Assembly: GCF_006494375.1 (NCBI RefSeq)
Contig: NZ_VHIZ01000036.1
Span: 141,251 to 205,250 of the forward strand
Length of the DNA: 64,000 nucleotides
Reading direction: 5' to 3'
Source: Pantoea anthophila
Lineage (GTDB): Bacteria > Pseudomonadota > Gammaproteobacteria > Enterobacterales > Enterobacteriaceae
Below the pieces are notes generated by a model. That model was not told the origin of the DNA, made no database searches, and saw only the letters and a program-made list of their open reading frames with translations. This document shows positions 26,105-36,751 of this stretch, piece by piece. Position 1 is the first letter of the stretch. Each line of letters opens with the position of its first letter. Made by a program: the position numbers and the translations under genes.

Positions 26105-27217
26105 ATGAAGAAAAGCACACTGGCCATGCTCCTCTCTACGCTGATGCTGGCTTCTGCCGCGCAGGCTGCCGAAATCTATAACAAAGATGGCAACAAGCTG
26201 GACCTATACGGCAAAGTGAAAGCGGAACATTACTTCAGCGATAACGCCAGCGCAGATGGTGACAAGTCCTATACCCGTATCGGCTTTAAAGGTCAGACAC
26301 AGATTAATGACCTGATGACCGGTTATGGTCAGTGGGAATATCAGTACAACGTCAATAACTCCGAAGGCAGCGACGCCAACAATGGCAACAAAACCCGCCT
26401 CGGTTTTGCCGGTCTGAAATTTTCGCAGTACGGTTCGGTGGACTATGGCCGCAACTACGGTGTGCTGTATGACGTTGAGGCCTGGACCGACGTATTCCCG
26501 GAATTTGGCGGTGACGGCACGGCCCGTTCAGATAACTTCATGACTCAGCGCGCCACCGGCGTCGCCACTTACCGTAATAACAACTTCTTTGGTCTGGTGG
26601 ATGGACTGAAATTTGCGCTGCAGTATCAGGGCAAAAACGACGCCACCAGCGCCAACAGCCGCACCGATATTAACCGTCAGAACGGCGACGGTTACGGCGC
26701 CTCACTGGGCTATGCGCTGGGTGATAGCGGCGTGAGCCTGATGAGTGCCATCACCTCCTCCGACCGTACTAACCAGCAGCAGGCGCGCGCCTATGGCGGC
26801 GGTGACCGTGCCGACTCCTGGGGCGCAGGCGTGAAGTATGATGCCAACAGCGTCTACCTGGCGGCGATCTACACCGACACCCGCAACATGACGCCCATCA
26901 GCGGCACCAACCGCAACACGGGTGCCTCCGTTGCGGGCGCAGCCAACAAAGCGCAGAACATCGAACTGGTGGCGCAGTATCAGTTCGATTTCGGCCTGCG
27001 TCCGTCTATTGGCTATGTGCAGACCAAAGGCAAAGATATCGAAAACGGTATCGGCGATGTGGATCTGGTGAAATATATCGACGTCGGTGCGACCTATTAC
27101 TTCAACAAAAATATGTCGGCCTTCGTGGATTACAAAATCAACCAGCTGGATGATGACAACGCGCTGTCGCTCAACAACGATGACATCGTCGCGGTGGGGA
27201 TGACTTACCAGTTCTGA
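26105..27217 (+). CDS. phoE: Outer-membrane porin, PhoE type
   Basis: A 370-residue general porin with a signal peptide (about 1-21, ending SAAQA) and 16-strand beta-barrel features, ending in the assembly-signal phenylalanine (GMTYQF). The loop-3 constriction motif PEFGGDG is present. Sequence alone does not separate PhoE from OmpC/OmpF well. The symbol rests on position (divergent from proB, next to crl, as in E. coli) and the candidate Pho box. A terminator follows within 35 bases. Confidence 0.85.
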   Translation: MKKSTLAMLLSTLMLASAAQAAEIYNKDGNKLDLYGKVKAEHYFSDNASADGDKSYTRIGFKGQTQINDLMTGYGQWEYQYNVNNSEGSDANNGNKTRLGFAGLKFSQYGSVDYGRNYGVLYDVEAWTDVFPEFGGDGTARSDNFMTQRATGVATYRNNNFFGLVDGLKFALQYQGKNDATSANSRTDINRQNGDGYGASLGYALGDSGVSLMSAITSSDRTNQQQARAYGGGDRADSWGAGVKYDANSVYLAAIYTDTRNMTPISGTNRNTGASVAGAANKAQNIELVAQYQFDFGLRPSIGYVQTKGKDIENGIGDVDLVKYIDVGATYYFNKNMSAFVDYKINQLDDDNALSLNNDDIVAVGMTYQF

Positions 27218-27250
27218 TGTGGCGGTTGCGGCACGCCGGTCACAGCATAA

Positions 27251-27278
27251 AAAAGGGCGAGTTTTCACTCGCCCTTTT
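27251..27278 (+). terminator. Terminator after phoE
   Basis: The 11-base stem AAAAGGGCGAG / CTCGCCCTTTT with a six-base loop is an obvious rho-independent terminator. Confidence 0.92.
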
Positions 27279-27323
27279 GTTGTTAATCAATCTGACTCAG
27301 GCTGCGGTGAGATCGAGCCCGCT

Positions 27324-27427
27324 CAGGGAACCGGGTCAGAACGGAAAGTCGCTTAAGCCAATCCCTGGCCGCTCGGCCCGCGCCGTCCCTGGCGCGGGAC
27401 GCTTTCCTTTTCTGACCCGGTTCCCTG
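27324..27427. repeat. Intergenic element with 17-base inverted ends, short form
   Basis: The ends are CAGGGAACCGGGTCAGA at 27324-27340 and its exact reverse complement at 27411-27427. The inner parts share CTTAAGCCAATCCCTGGCC, GCTCGGCCCGCG and TCCCTGGCGCGGGACG with the element at 10865-11046, but the nested hairpins of that copy are absent. Three arm positions differ between copies, each with the matching change in the other arm. It lies in the phoE-crl gap. Confidence 0.85.
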
Positions 27428-27518
27428 CGCATCAGGTTTCGTTATCGCGGCCAGTTTCACTCTGCTTCAGGCTTCTCAGCACGCTGACGACGAGGTCAGG
27501 CCGCCCTTTTCCGCTGAC

Positions 27519-27920
27519 TCAGGCGCTCAGCTTCACCGGTTTCTCATCGAAGTCGCTGGCCGGAATAAGGTCCAGATCTAACTCCTTCAGCATCGCCTTC
27601 AGACGGGTATGGAAGTTACGTAAGGTCTCCTCCACGCGCGCCGTGTTCTCTTTGCCCTTGATGGTTGCCACCGACCAGTCACCCTCTTTATCGAACAGGC
27701 CGATGTGGTAGACATAGGTAAAGTGGTCAGCCTGCGCTTCCAGTTCCATCCACCAGCCCCAGAACTCACGCAGTTCCGGTGCGGGTTTCACATTAACGCA
27801 GGCAGCCAGGCAGTCGAAGAAGAAACGGGTTTCGCCACATTTCCCATCGCGAATATAAGGTCCAAGCTCGGTAAAACGCTTAAGCAGGCGACTGCGGGGA
27901 TGACCACTTGGTAACGTCAT
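27519..27920 (-). CDS. crl: Sigma-S assembly factor Crl
   Basis: A 133-residue protein that binds RpoS and helps it join core RNA polymerase, activating curli and other stationary-phase genes. The start [20 protein letters not shown] and the core [13 protein letters not shown] match E. coli Crl. The ATG at 27920 follows TGGAGA and is preferred to the 27-residue longer frame. Position between phoE and frsA is conserved. Confidence 0.96.
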   Translation of the reverse strand: MTLPSGHPRSRLLKRFTELGPYIRDGKCGETRFFFDCLAACVNVKPAPELREFWGWWMELEAQADHFTYVYHIGLFDKEGDWSVATIKGKENTARVEETLRNFHTRLKAMLKELDLDLIPASDFDEKPVKLSA

Positions 27921-28020
27921 GCTGATTCTCCATTGGTTTTGACCGCTATACAGCCCTGATTTCCGGGCAGCCCGGAAAAATTCCGCTACTAGTTGTAGCA
28001 AACAGTGAAAATTTTGCCAG

Positions 28021-29268
28021 TTACCTTTTTAAACGCTTCTCCAGCCAGTCGCAAATCTCATTCAGCGCTTTGTCGAAACTGGCCATCACCGGCTTCACCG
28101 GAATCAGCAGGGCTTTCCCGTCCGATGAGGAGCGGGCGATCAGCCTGCTCTCCTCCTCCGGGCTGAAGAGGTCGTTTTGCCAGTAGCCCGAAAGCATCGG
28201 CGTGGGCGTGCGACGTCCCAGCAGTCCCTGAGTTTTCAGCGAATAGCGATTGAGTTCGGTGCGCAGCGCGCTGTCAGAGGCGGTGGCCATGCCGAGACGG
28301 CTCGCCAGCATGTCCATGTACATATCCGGGATCTTATCCTGCAGCGCCGTCTGCGTCAGCAGCGCGTGTACAATCGGTCCCAGACAGGCAACGCCCCGCA
28401 GCCGCTGCGATTCAAGATAGGCCAGCCGAACGGCCACGTTGGCACCGAAGCGGTAACCAAACGCCGCCACACGCGTATGATCGACCCAGGGCACATTGGT
28501 CAGGTCACGCAGCACCTGCTGATGCAGGAAGCTGGTGTCCTGATTCAGCGTCCATTTCACCGAGTTACCCACGGACGGCACATCAATGGTCAGCATCGCG
28601 ATGCCGCGTGGCGCCAGATAATCATGGAAAAGACGGTAGTGATCGCTCTGTAACGAGTCGAGCGCGCCGCAGAACAGCACGGTGGGATAAGGGGCTTCGA
28701 CGCCCGGCGGCATGTGCAGAAAGCCGGTGACCGGGCTGCCGCCCGCGATGGCGAAGGTCAGGGTCTTCAGTTCACCGGGCAGGCGCTGCGTCGCCTCTTC
28801 ATAGGCGCGATTGGCCAGCGTCTGTGCCTGATCGGCCAGCTCATCCCCTTTTATGTAGGGATAGGCGGCGACGCTGTAAAGGTGCGCCGCATGCAGCCAG
28901 AAGTCGCCTGACTCACTGTCGTCGCCAGATTCCAGCGCCTTCTGCTGCCAGATCCCCGCCTGTCTGCACCACTCGAAATGCCAGTTGCCGCTGCGAAAAC
29001 CGATCACCGTATCGAGCAGCGTCTCATCGGTATGCTCAACCTTGCTGATGGCGATACGGGCCAGCACTTCGCTGATCTCCTGCGGTGTCAGGCCGCGCCA
29101 GGTCCACATCAGCTTATTCAACATCCGATACCAGCCCTGCTGGCTCTCTCCGTCCAGCGTGGAGTGCACATCCGGGGTGGCATGATGCTGACGACGCACC
29201 AGGGAAGAGGTTTCAGGATGTTTGAAGCGGGGTTTGAACAGCTCCTCGCTAAGGTTTTTGCTCGTCAT
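28021..29268 (-). CDS. frsA: Esterase/fermentation-respiration switch protein FrsA
   Basis: A 415-residue alpha/beta-hydrolase-fold protein matching E. coli FrsA (YafA) in length and start ([20 protein letters not shown]). The start follows AGGAGA; a longer frame of 26 residues has no such site. FrsA has been described as binding unphosphorylated EIIA-Glc and shifting metabolism towards fermentation, and enzymatically as an esterase. The region [17 protein letters not shown] replaces a canonical GxSxG elbow, as in the family. Confidence 0.94.
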   Translation of the reverse strand: MTSKNLSEELFKPRFKHPETSSLVRRQHHATPDVHSTLDGESQQGWYRMLNKLMWTWRGLTPQEISEVLARIAISKVEHTDETLLDTVIGFRSGNWHFEWCRQAGIWQQKALESGDDSESGDFWLHAAHLYSVAAYPYIKGDELADQAQTLANRAYEEATQRLPGELKTLTFAIAGGSPVTGFLHMPPGVEAPYPTVLFCGALDSLQSDHYRLFHDYLAPRGIAMLTIDVPSVGNSVKWTLNQDTSFLHQQVLRDLTNVPWVDHTRVAAFGYRFGANVAVRLAYLESQRLRGVACLGPIVHALLTQTALQDKIPDMYMDMLASRLGMATASDSALRTELNRYSLKTQGLLGRRTPTPMLSGYWQNDLFSPEEESRLIARSSSDGKALLIPVKPVMASFDKALNEICDWLEKRLKR

Positions 29269-29344
29269 TCTCACTTCTCCTGCAACAGAAACGGCGATGG
29301 CTAAGTGTACTGTACGGCAATTCGGGGTGCGAGGCTCAGAAAGC

Positions 29345-29371
29345 ACAACGCCCGGAAAACCGGGCGTTGTG
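29345..29371 (-). terminator. Terminator between gpt and frsA
   Basis: An 11-12-base perfect stem (ACAACGCCCGG / CCGGGCGTTGT) with a four-base loop lies just past the gpt stop. The following minus-strand sequence is only modestly T-rich. Confidence 0.7.
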
Positions 29372-29388
29372 ACGTGAGGATGGCGTAA

Positions 29389-29847
29389 TCAGCTTTTTAC
29401 AATCGGCGGGATGTAGACCACGCCCATATCCCACGGCTGCTCGATCCAGGTATCCTGCGGGATATCGACGATGTAATCGTCAACCAGCGAGCGACCGGCC
29501 GGTTTTGCGAAAATGGTGCAGAAACGCGCTTTCGGGTACATCTCACGAATCGCCTGCGCCGTTCCGCCGGTGTCCACCAGGTCATCGATCACGATGAAGC
29601 CTTCACCGTCGCCTTCTGCGCGCTTCAGCACTTTCATTTCACGCTGATGATCGTGGTCATAGCTGGAGATGCAGACGGTATCGACATAGCGGATACCCAG
29701 TTCACGTGCCAGCAGCGAAGCCGGTACCAGACCGCCACGGCTCACCGCGATGATGCCTTTCCACTGTTCAACAGGCAGCAGACGCTGGGCGAGTTTACGG
29801 GCATGAATCTGAAGCATGTCCCAGGTGACGACGTATTTTTCGCTCAT
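29389..29847 (-). CDS. gpt: Xanthine-guanine phosphoribosyltransferase
   Basis: A 152-residue purine-salvage enzyme converting guanine, xanthine and hypoxanthine to nucleotides with PRPP. The PRPP-binding motif [14 protein letters not shown] is intact, and the start [20 protein letters not shown] matches E. coli Gpt. It is divergent from pepD, as in E. coli. Confidence 0.97.
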   Translation of the reverse strand: MSEKYVVTWDMLQIHARKLAQRLLPVEQWKGIIAVSRGGLVPASLLARELGIRYVDTVCISSYDHDHQREMKVLKRAEGDGEGFIVIDDLVDTGGTAQAIREMYPKARFCTIFAKPAGRSLVDDYIVDIPQDTWIEQPWDMGVVYIPPIVKS

Positions 29848-30101
29848 AGAATAGAAATCCCAGCCAACCGAAGTGGCTTAAAAATGTGCAACGGGGAAAA
29901 GGTTGCGCGAGATTATAAGGAGTTGACGCGCTAAAAACCAGCACCCGCGCGCTGGTTGCGGCTTTTTAGCGCGTCCGGGAGCGCACCCGGTGAAAAACAG
30001 TGATATTCTCGGGCCTGGCTCGTCAGATTCTCTGACGGCGATTTTTCACTGGAAACTCGCGATGTCCGGCCTCGCCGGTACACTGACACAGGAGACCTGT
30101 C

Positions 30102-31559
30102 GTGTCTGAATTGTCTCAACTCTCTCCACAGCCGCTGTGGGATATTTTCGCTAAGATCTGCTCTATTCCTCACCCCTCTTTTCACGAAGAAGCGCTGGCG
30201 AGCTACATCACCGGCTGGGCTAAAGAGCAGGGCTTCTGGTGTGAGCGCGATCAGGTCGGCAACATCCTGATTCGCAAGCCCGCCACCGCTGGCATGGAAA
30301 ACCGGACCCCGGTCGCGCTGCAGGCGCACCTCGACATGGTGCCGCAGAAGAATAACGACACCGTGCATGACTTTACCAAAGACCCGATTCAACCGTGGAT
30401 TGATGGCGAGTGGGTCAAAGCGCGCGGCACGACGCTGGGTGCCGATAACGGCATCGGTATGGCCTCGGCGCTGGCGGTGCTGGCTGACAACAGCCTGACG
30501 CACGGCCCGCTGGAAGTGCTGCTGACCATGACCGAAGAGACCGGCATGGATGGCGCATTCGGTCTTCAGCCCAACTGGCTGCAGGCCGAAATCCTGATCA
30601 ACACCGACTCTGAAGAGGAAGGTGAGATCTACATGGGCTGCGCGGGCGGTATCGACTTCGTCTCCTCCCTGCCGCTGACCCGTGAGGCCGTGCCTGCTGA
30701 GTTCCAGACCCTGAAGCTGACGCTGAAAGGGCTGCGTGGCGGTCACTCCGGCGCCGATATTCACATGGGTCTCGGCAACGCCAACAAGCTGCTGGCGCGC
30801 TTCCTGGCGGCCCACGCGGCTGAACTGGATCTGCGTCTGCTGACCTTCACCGGCGGCACACTGCGCAACGCCATTCCGCGTGAAGCCTTTGCGACCGTTG
30901 CGGTTGAAAGCCACAAAGCGGATGCGCTGAAATCAGCAGCAGCGCAGTTCCTGAGCGCCATCCAGAACGAGCACGGTATCAAAGAGCCGAACATCGCCCT
31001 GGTCACCGAGCCGCTGGCGCATCAGGGTGCCGCCCTGAGCGCTGACAGCCGCGATCGCTTCCTGAACCTGCTGAACAGCACGCCAAACGGCGTGATCCGC
31101 AATTCAGACGTGGCGAAAGGCGTGGTTGAAACGTCACTGAATATCGGTGTGGTGACGATGGAAGAGGATCACGCCGAGATCAACTGCCTGATCCGCTCGC
31201 TGATCGACACGGGCCGCGATTATGTGGTGCAGATGCTGACGTCACTGGGCCAGCTGGCCGGTGCGCAGACCAAAGCGAAAGGCGGCTACCCTGGCTGGCA
31301 GCCGGATGCGGACTCCGCCATCATGGCGCTGACCCGTCAGACCTACATCGCCCTGTTCGACAAGACGCCGAACATTCAGGTGATCCACGCCGGTCTGGAG
31401 TGTGGTCTGTTCAAGAAGCCTTACCCGAACATGGATATGGTGTCGATTGGGCCGACCATTACCGGGCCGCACTCGCCTGATGAGCAGGTGCATATTGAAA
31501 GCGTTGGCCTTTACTGGAAACTGCTGACCACCCTGCTGAACGTGGTGCCAGAAAAGTAA
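30102..31559 (+). CDS. pepD: Cytosol nonspecific dipeptidase (aminoacyl-histidine dipeptidase)
   Basis: A 485-residue M20-family zinc dipeptidase, the same length as E. coli PepD and closely similar from the first residue (SELSQLSPQPLWDIFAKICS). Metal and catalytic motifs seen: LQAHLDMVPQKN, GTTLGADNGIG, MTEETGMDGAFGL and NTDSEEEGE. It starts with GTG, preceded by AGGAGA. It hydrolyses unblocked dipeptides, including carnosine and prolyl dipeptides. Confidence 0.96.
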   Translation: MSELSQLSPQPLWDIFAKICSIPHPSFHEEALASYITGWAKEQGFWCERDQVGNILIRKPATAGMENRTPVALQAHLDMVPQKNNDTVHDFTKDPIQPWIDGEWVKARGTTLGADNGIGMASALAVLADNSLTHGPLEVLLTMTEETGMDGAFGLQPNWLQAEILINTDSEEEGEIYMGCAGGIDFVSSLPLTREAVPAEFQTLKLTLKGLRGGHSGADIHMGLGNANKLLARFLAAHAAELDLRLLTFTGGTLRNAIPREAFATVAVESHKADALKSAAAQFLSAIQNEHGIKEPNIALVTEPLAHQGAALSADSRDRFLNLLNSTPNGVIRNSDVAKGVVETSLNIGVVTMEEDHAEINCLIRSLIDTGRDYVVQMLTSLGQLAGAQTKAKGGYPGWQPDADSAIMALTRQTYIALFDKTPNIQVIHAGLECGLFKKPYPNMDMVSIGPTITGPHSPDEQVHIESVGLYWKLLTTLLNVVPEK

Positions 31560-31578
31560 TCCGGTCGTCAGAAAAATG

Positions 31579-31603
31579 AACCAGGCTCCGGCCTGGTTTT
31601 TTT
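31579..31603 (+). terminator. Terminator after pepD
   Basis: The eight-base stem AACCAGGC / GCCTGGTT with a TCCG loop runs into T7. Confidence 0.9.
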
Positions 31604-31819
31604 ATGCCTGCCACTTTCCCCCAGCATAATTCGCTGCCTTCTTTTCGTTTTCCCTCGCTATTCCGCCATGTTCCCGCGCTTCGCTGGTTATAGCCGCCAT
31701 TATGTCCGGATGTCTGGATGGCTAATAAGATTTCGTGCTAGCTTATGCGCTTTCGGCTGTTGCCGCGCCTGAAGGTTCAGGAAAAAATGCGGCCACTCAT
31801 TCTTCAGGAGAGTCATCAC

Positions 31820-33325
31820 ATGCCAGGGTTAAACTGCCTTGAGATGCGTAACATCTCCATCGCTTTTGGCGGGTTTGCCGCGCTATCGTCGGTGGATTTC
31901 CGCAGTGAAGGCCATTCGGTTCATGCGCTCACCGGTGCGAACGGAGCGGGCAAATCCACGCTGATGGCGATCCTGTCCGGCGCGCACAGCCACTACAGCG
32001 GCGAGATCCTGCTTGATGGCCAGCCGGTCTCCATTCGCACACCGCGCGAGGCTAAGCAGCTGGGCATTCATCTGGTTCAGCAGGAAGTGGATGTGGCACT
32101 GGTGCCGCAGCTCAGCGTGGCGGAAAACATCCTGCTGGACCGACTGGCCGAGCCGGGTCACCGCTATCGCTGGGGAGAGATCCGCCGTCAGGCGCGGGCG
32201 CTGCTGGCTCAGCTCGATGTGCCGCTGGATGTTAACCGGCTGGTGGAGCGCTGCACGCTGGCGGAAAAGCAGCAGATTCTGTTAGCGCGGGCGCTGTCGC
32301 ACCACTGCCGCTTCCTGATACTGGACGAACCCACCGCCCCGCTGGACCAGCATGAAAGTGAGCGACTGTTTGCCGTGGTGCGTCGCCTGCAGGCCAGCGG
32401 CATCGGCGTGGTCTTTATCTCTCACCGCATCCATGAACTGAAAGCCATCTGTGACCGTCTGACGGTGCTGCGCGACGGCCGCCTGATTGAAACCGGCCCG
32501 ATGGCCGCGCTGAGCGGAGAGCAGATTGTTGAGAAGATGCTGGGTCATCAGCTGACCGACATCTTCCCGCCGCGTCGTCCACAGCAGGCGCAGCCGCTGC
32601 TGATGGCGGTGGAGGGACTTCACGATGCGCAGCGGCTGCAGGCTATCTCGCTGCGCCTGCACAAAGGGGAGATTCTGGGCATTGCCGGCCTGGCCGGCGC
32701 GGGGAAAACCGAACTCTGCAAAGCCCTGTTCGGCGCCACACAAAGTCGCGTCAGCCGGGGTGAACTGCACGGTCAGCCGTGGCAGCCCCGCTCGCCGCAC
32801 GATTCGGTCAGCCGTCGCATGGCGCTGGTGCCGGAGGAGCGGCGCAAAGAGGGGATCTTTATTGATGAGTCGGTCGCGATGAACCTCAGCGTCAGCGCGG
32901 ATGACAGCTTTTCGCGCTGGAGCCTGTTTGGTCATCGCCAGGCGTGGCGCTGGGCCGAGCAGATTATCCGGCAGCTGCAGGTGCGCACCACCGGTCCGGC
33001 TCAGACGCTGCGCCGCCTGTCGGGCGGCAATCAGCAGAAAGTGGCGATCGGCAAATGGCTGCGCAATAACGCCGACGTGCTGATTTTCGATGAGCCGACC
33101 AAAGGCGTCGATATCAAAGCCAAAACCGAACTGTTTACCCTCATCGACAGCCTGGCGCGGGAAGGGAAAGGGATTATCTACGCGTCGGGTGAATTTTCTG
33201 AACTGGTCGGCTTATGCGACCGGATTTGCGTGCTCTGGGATGGACGCATTGTGGCTGAACTGGCTGCAGACGACGTCACCGAAGAGACGCTTTTGCTCTA
33301 TTCCACCGGAGGAACCCCTGCGTGA
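31820..33325 (+). CDS. Sugar-type ABC transporter ATP-binding protein (two NBDs)
   Basis: A 501-residue fused ATPase of the RbsA/XylG/MglA type. The first domain has Walker A GANGAGKS and Walker B LILDEPTAPLD, but a degenerate signature (CTLAEKQQ in place of LSxGxxQ). The second has Walker A GLAGAGKT, signature LSGGNQQK and Walker B LIFDEPTKGVD. The ATG at 31820 is chosen because of the AGGAGA before it. It overlaps the permease gene by four bases. The transported sugar is unknown. Confidence 0.9.
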   Translation: MPGLNCLEMRNISIAFGGFAALSSVDFRSEGHSVHALTGANGAGKSTLMAILSGAHSHYSGEILLDGQPVSIRTPREAKQLGIHLVQQEVDVALVPQLSVAENILLDRLAEPGHRYRWGEIRRQARALLAQLDVPLDVNRLVERCTLAEKQQILLARALSHHCRFLILDEPTAPLDQHESERLFAVVRRLQASGIGVVFISHRIHELKAICDRLTVLRDGRLIETGPMAALSGEQIVEKMLGHQLTDIFPPRRPQQAQPLLMAVEGLHDAQRLQAISLRLHKGEILGIAGLAGAGKTELCKALFGATQSRVSRGELHGQPWQPRSPHDSVSRRMALVPEERRKEGIFIDESVAMNLSVSADDSFSRWSLFGHRQAWRWAEQIIRQLQVRTTGPAQTLRRLSGGNQQKVAIGKWLRNNADVLIFDEPTKGVDIKAKTELFTLIDSLAREGKGIIYASGEFSELVGLCDRICVLWDGRIVAELAADDVTEETLLLYSTGGTPA

Positions 33326-34323
33326 GCAGCAAAGAGACCCATCTTAAACTGACCGCCACCCCGTGGCATCACCAGCTATTCGACTTTCTCTATAAATGGG
33401 GCATGCTGCTCACGGTGGTGATCCTGATCGCCGCTTTTGGGCTGGCTTCCGACAGCTTCCTTGAACCCAATAACATCATCAACATTCTGCGTTCGATTGC
33501 GATTGTGACGGTCATTGCCGTTGGCGTCTCTATCTCCCTGACCGTCGGCGGCTTTGATCTGTCGGTCGGCTCGACCGCCTCGCTGGCTAACGCGCTGGTG
33601 ATTTCGCTGTTTGTCTGGTACGGCTTTGGCACTACCACCGCGATTCTGATTACCCTGGCGCTCTGCACGCTGGTCGGGCTGTTCAACGCCTTCCTGATTG
33701 TGATCCTGCGCATCCCCGACATGCTGGCGACGCTGGCGACCCTGTTCGTGATTCAGGGGGTGGCAATGACCTACAGCTTTGGCGGGTCGATCACCGAGAA
33801 CATGGTGCTGCCGAGCGGTGATATGGCGGAAGGCACCATTCCGGCGGCGTTTGGCCTGCTCGGTCAGGTGCCGACCATTGTCATCATCATGCTGGTGGTG
33901 ACCGTCGCGGCACAGCTGGCGCTCTCCCTGACCAAACATGGTCGCCGGATGTATGCGCTGGGCGGCAATCCGGAAGCGGCGCGCCTCTCTGGCATCCGCA
34001 CCACCCGCTACCGGGTACTGGCTTACGTCATCGCCTCCCTGCTGGCGGGCCTGGGCGGCATTCTGCTCGCCTCGCGCATCGGTTCATCTCAGGTCAATGC
34101 CGGCAGCGGCTACCTGATGGACGCGGTCGCGGCGGCGTGGATAGGCTTCTCACTGGCGGGCTCCGGCAAGCCGAATGCGCTCGGCACGCTGGTCGGCGCG
34201 GTGATCCTGGGCGTGCTGCAGAACGGCCTGGTCATGCTCTCTGTGCCCTACTACGCCATGGACATCATCAAAGGGCTGGTGCTGGCTTTAGCACTGGCGA
34301 TCACCTATATCCAGCGCCGCTGA
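33322..34323 (+). CDS. Sugar-type ABC transporter permease
   Basis: A 333-residue RbsC-type inner-membrane permease with about ten hydrophobic segments and the family motif GGFDLSVGSTASLANAL near the start. The cytoplasmic EAA-like loop (GGNPEAARLSGI) would dock on the ATPase. It overlaps the ATPase gene (GTGA) and is 25 bases before the binding-protein gene. Confidence 0.9.
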   Translation: MSSKETHLKLTATPWHHQLFDFLYKWGMLLTVVILIAAFGLASDSFLEPNNIINILRSIAIVTVIAVGVSISLTVGGFDLSVGSTASLANALVISLFVWYGFGTTTAILITLALCTLVGLFNAFLIVILRIPDMLATLATLFVIQGVAMTYSFGGSITENMVLPSGDMAEGTIPAAFGLLGQVPTIVIIMLVVTVAAQLALSLTKHGRRMYALGGNPEAARLSGIRTTRYRVLAYVIASLLAGLGGILLASRIGSSQVNAGSGYLMDAVAAAWIGFSLAGSGKPNALGTLVGAVILGVLQNGLVMLSVPYYAMDIIKGLVLALALAITYIQRR

Positions 34324-34348
34324 GGCGCGTCTACCGGAGTTGATAACA

Positions 34349-35416
34349 ATGCAAAAAATAACGCTCTCGCTGCTGGCCCTGAGCCTGCTGAACGCCAGCG
34401 CCGCCTTCGCGGAGACCGTCACCCCGGTGCCAGCGGCCATCGCGGGTCATGACGGCCCCATCCGCATTGCGGTGATCCGCAATCTCGGCTCCGATGACAA
34501 CACCACCCAGTTTGTTGCCGGTGCTATTCAGCAGGGTCGCCAGCTTGGCTTTAAGGTCAGTACCTTCCTCAGCAACGGCGACGACGCGCGCTTCCAGGAC
34601 TTCGTTAATCAGGCGATCAGCCAGAAGTATGACGGCATCGTGCTGTCGCACGGAAAGGCGCCCTACGCCAGCGGGCTGGTGAAGCGGATTGCCGATGCAG
34701 GCATCAAACTGTCGGTGTTTGATACCCCGGTGGAGAGCCCGATTCCCGGCGTCACCGTTACCGCTCAGGATGATGCCTCGCTGGCGCAGCTGTCGCTGGG
34801 CCAGCTGATCAACGATTTCCACGGCAAGGCGAATATCGTCAAGCTGTGGGTCGCCGGTTTCCCGCCGATGGAGCGCCGTCAGGTGGTGTATGAAAAACTG
34901 CTGAAAGAGAATCCGGGCATTCATCAGCTGGAGTCGATTGGGGCCGTTTCAACTGACGTGCAGGGCGACACCGCCAACAAGATTGGTGCGATTCTGGCGA
35001 AATACCCGAAAGGGAAAATCGACGCCATCTGGGGAGCCTGGGATGCGTTCAGCCAGGGGGCTTACAAGGCGCTGCAGGAGAATGGCCGGACCGAGATCAA
35101 GCTCTATAGCATCGATGTCTCGAACCAGGATTTGCAGCTGATGCGTGAGAAAAACAGCCCGTGGGTGCAGACGGTGGCGGTCGATCCTAAAACCATTGGC
35201 GCGGTCAATATGCGGCTGGTGGCGAAGAAGATTGCCGGTGAAGAGACACCAGCGACGTATCAGTTTAAAGCGGCGTCAATCTCTCAGCAGCAGCTGAACA
35301 GCCAGCCTGGCGCAGTTAACGTCGCCTCGCTGAACAAAATCATTCCGGGCTGGGGCAGCAATGAGGATTTTGTCGCGCCGTGGTTCGCCACCCTGGCCGC
35401 GAAATATAAGAAGTAA
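34349..35416 (+). CDS. Sugar-type ABC transporter periplasmic binding protein
   Basis: A 355-residue protein with a signal peptide (about 1-21, ending SAAFA) and a type I periplasmic-binding fold of the ribose/galactose group (IRIAVIRNLGSDDNTTQFVAG, GIVLSHGKAPYASGLVKRI). The ATG at 34349 follows CCGGAG; a TTG three codons earlier is less likely. No metabolic gene accompanies the transporter, so the ligand cannot be inferred; LsrB-like or pentose binding are only possibilities. Confidence 0.88.
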   Translation: MQKITLSLLALSLLNASAAFAETVTPVPAAIAGHDGPIRIAVIRNLGSDDNTTQFVAGAIQQGRQLGFKVSTFLSNGDDARFQDFVNQAISQKYDGIVLSHGKAPYASGLVKRIADAGIKLSVFDTPVESPIPGVTVTAQDDASLAQLSLGQLINDFHGKANIVKLWVAGFPPMERRQVVYEKLLKENPGIHQLESIGAVSTDVQGDTANKIGAILAKYPKGKIDAIWGAWDAFSQGAYKALQENGRTEIKLYSIDVSNQDLQLMREKNSPWVQTVAVDPKTIGAVNMRLVAKKIAGEETPATYQFKAASISQQQLNSQPGAVNVASLNKIIPGWGSNEDFVAPWFATLAAKYKK

Positions 35417-35422
35417 TCTGGC

Positions 35423-35450
35423 GTCAGCCCTGCCGGCGGGTGAGGCTGAC
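35423..35450. terminator. Weak hairpin between the ABC operon and dinB
   Basis: GTCAGCC / GGCTGAC pair across a 14-base GC-rich loop, followed by TTATAA. It lies between two convergent genes. The T tract is poor, so termination strength is doubtful. Confidence 0.35.
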
Positions 35451-36506
35451 TTATAAACCCAGCAGGAGCTGACGTTCCAGCTGGGGATCCACCATCGTCA
35501 CGTGCAGTCCCACCAGCCGCACACCGCGCCCGGCGCGGCGCTCATCCCAGGTCTTGCGGGCGATGGCGATCATGTCCTCTTTATTCAGCACCGGCCAGAT
35601 ATGCTCCTGGGTGGTCTGCTGAAAATCACTGAACTTCAGTTTGACGCCCTGACGCGCCACCTGTCTGTCGGGTCGGATCTGCGTCAGCCGGCGGTCGAGT
35701 TCGGCATAGAGAAAATCGATGATCTCCAGGCAGGCCTCCCAGTCGCTGATATCTTCCGCCAGCGTACGCTCGACCCCCAGCGATTTACGCTCGCGCTCAA
35801 CGATCACGCCGCGCTCATCAATGCCGTGGCTGCGCTCCCACAGCACCCGGCCAAACTTGCCAAAGCGCTTCAGCAGCTGGGCTAAATCGGCCTTCTGCAC
35901 GTCGCCACAGGTCACCAGCCCCATCTCTTCGAGCTTCTTTGCGGAGACTTTGCCTACGCCGGGGATCTTCGCCAGCGGGAGCGTCAGTAAAAAGTCAGGC
36001 ATCTCTGCCGGGGTGATAACACACTGCCCGTCCGGCTTATTCAGGTCGGAGGCGATCTTGGCCAGAAACTTGATCGGGGCGATGCCGGCCGAGGCGGTCA
36101 GCCCGGTTTCACGGTAAATCGTGGCGCGGATCGCCTGCGCCATCAGCGTGGCCGAGCCGTGGCAGTGCGGGCTGTCGGTCACATCCAGATAGGCTTCATC
36201 CAGCGAGAGCGGTTCAATCAGCGGGGTGTAGCGGGAAAAGATTTCGCGGATCTGCGCGGAGGCTTCCTTATAGGCGTCGAAACGCCCTGGCAGAAGGCGC
36301 AGATGCGGGCATAGTTTCAGGGCCATGCCGGTCGGCATAGCGCTGCGCACGCCAAATTTGCGGGCCGGGTAGTTGGCGGTGCTGATGACTCCGCGACGTT
36401 CGCGGCTGCCACCGATGGCGATCGGGATGTCGCGCAGCTGGGGATTGTCACGCATCTCCACTGCGGCATAGAAGCAGTCCATATCGACATGAATGATTTT
36501 ACGCAT
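35451..36506 (-). CDS. dinB: DNA polymerase IV
   Basis: A 351-residue Y-family translesion polymerase, the same length as in E. coli. The start [18 protein letters not shown] carries the first catalytic aspartates. [11 protein letters not shown] holds the second acidic pair, and [16 protein letters not shown] is the thumb helix-hairpin-helix. The C-terminus ERQLLLGL is the beta-clamp-binding motif. The ATG at 36506 is used rather than a frame five residues longer. A LexA box is 15 bases upstream. Confidence 0.96.
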   Translation of the reverse strand: MRKIIHVDMDCFYAAVEMRDNPQLRDIPIAIGGSRERRGVISTANYPARKFGVRSAMPTGMALKLCPHLRLLPGRFDAYKEASAQIREIFSRYTPLIEPLSLDEAYLDVTDSPHCHGSATLMAQAIRATIYRETGLTASAGIAPIKFLAKIASDLNKPDGQCVITPAEMPDFLLTLPLAKIPGVGKVSAKKLEEMGLVTCGDVQKADLAQLLKRFGKFGRVLWERSHGIDERGVIVERERKSLGVERTLAEDISDWEACLEIIDFLYAELDRRLTQIRPDRQVARQGVKLKFSDFQQTTQEHIWPVLNKEDMIAIARKTWDERRAGRGVRLVGLHVTMVDPQLERQLLLGL

Positions 36507-36520
36507 ACCCCCCTCCGGCA

Positions 36521-36536
36521 CTGGATAAGTATACAG
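36521..36536. promoter_or_regulatory. LexA box at dinB
   Basis: CTGGATAAGTATACAG fits CTG-N10-CAG with an AT-rich centre. Its position just upstream of dinB, an SOS gene in E. coli, supports SOS control. Confidence 0.8.
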
Positions 36537-36751
36537 CTGACAGGGGTAACTGCAATATTTGTTGCCCGGGCGAATAAAGTTTACAAATTTCTGGCCGAAT
36601 AACCTTCAGTAAATCGCGAATTTGGCCGACGCCGTCTTGCTAAAAAAACAGACAATGTTTAATGTTGCGCTGCGGTAGCGGATAGTTCCGATAATGCCAA
36701 CAAAGACGCAAAATTTGTGTCATGTTCTCTTCACCTCAAGGTATACACAGC

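Noticed and set aside
29931..30914. 327-codon minus-strand frame over pepD
   Set aside because: Antisense to pepD, which matches E. coli PepD from end to end; no motif in the shadow.
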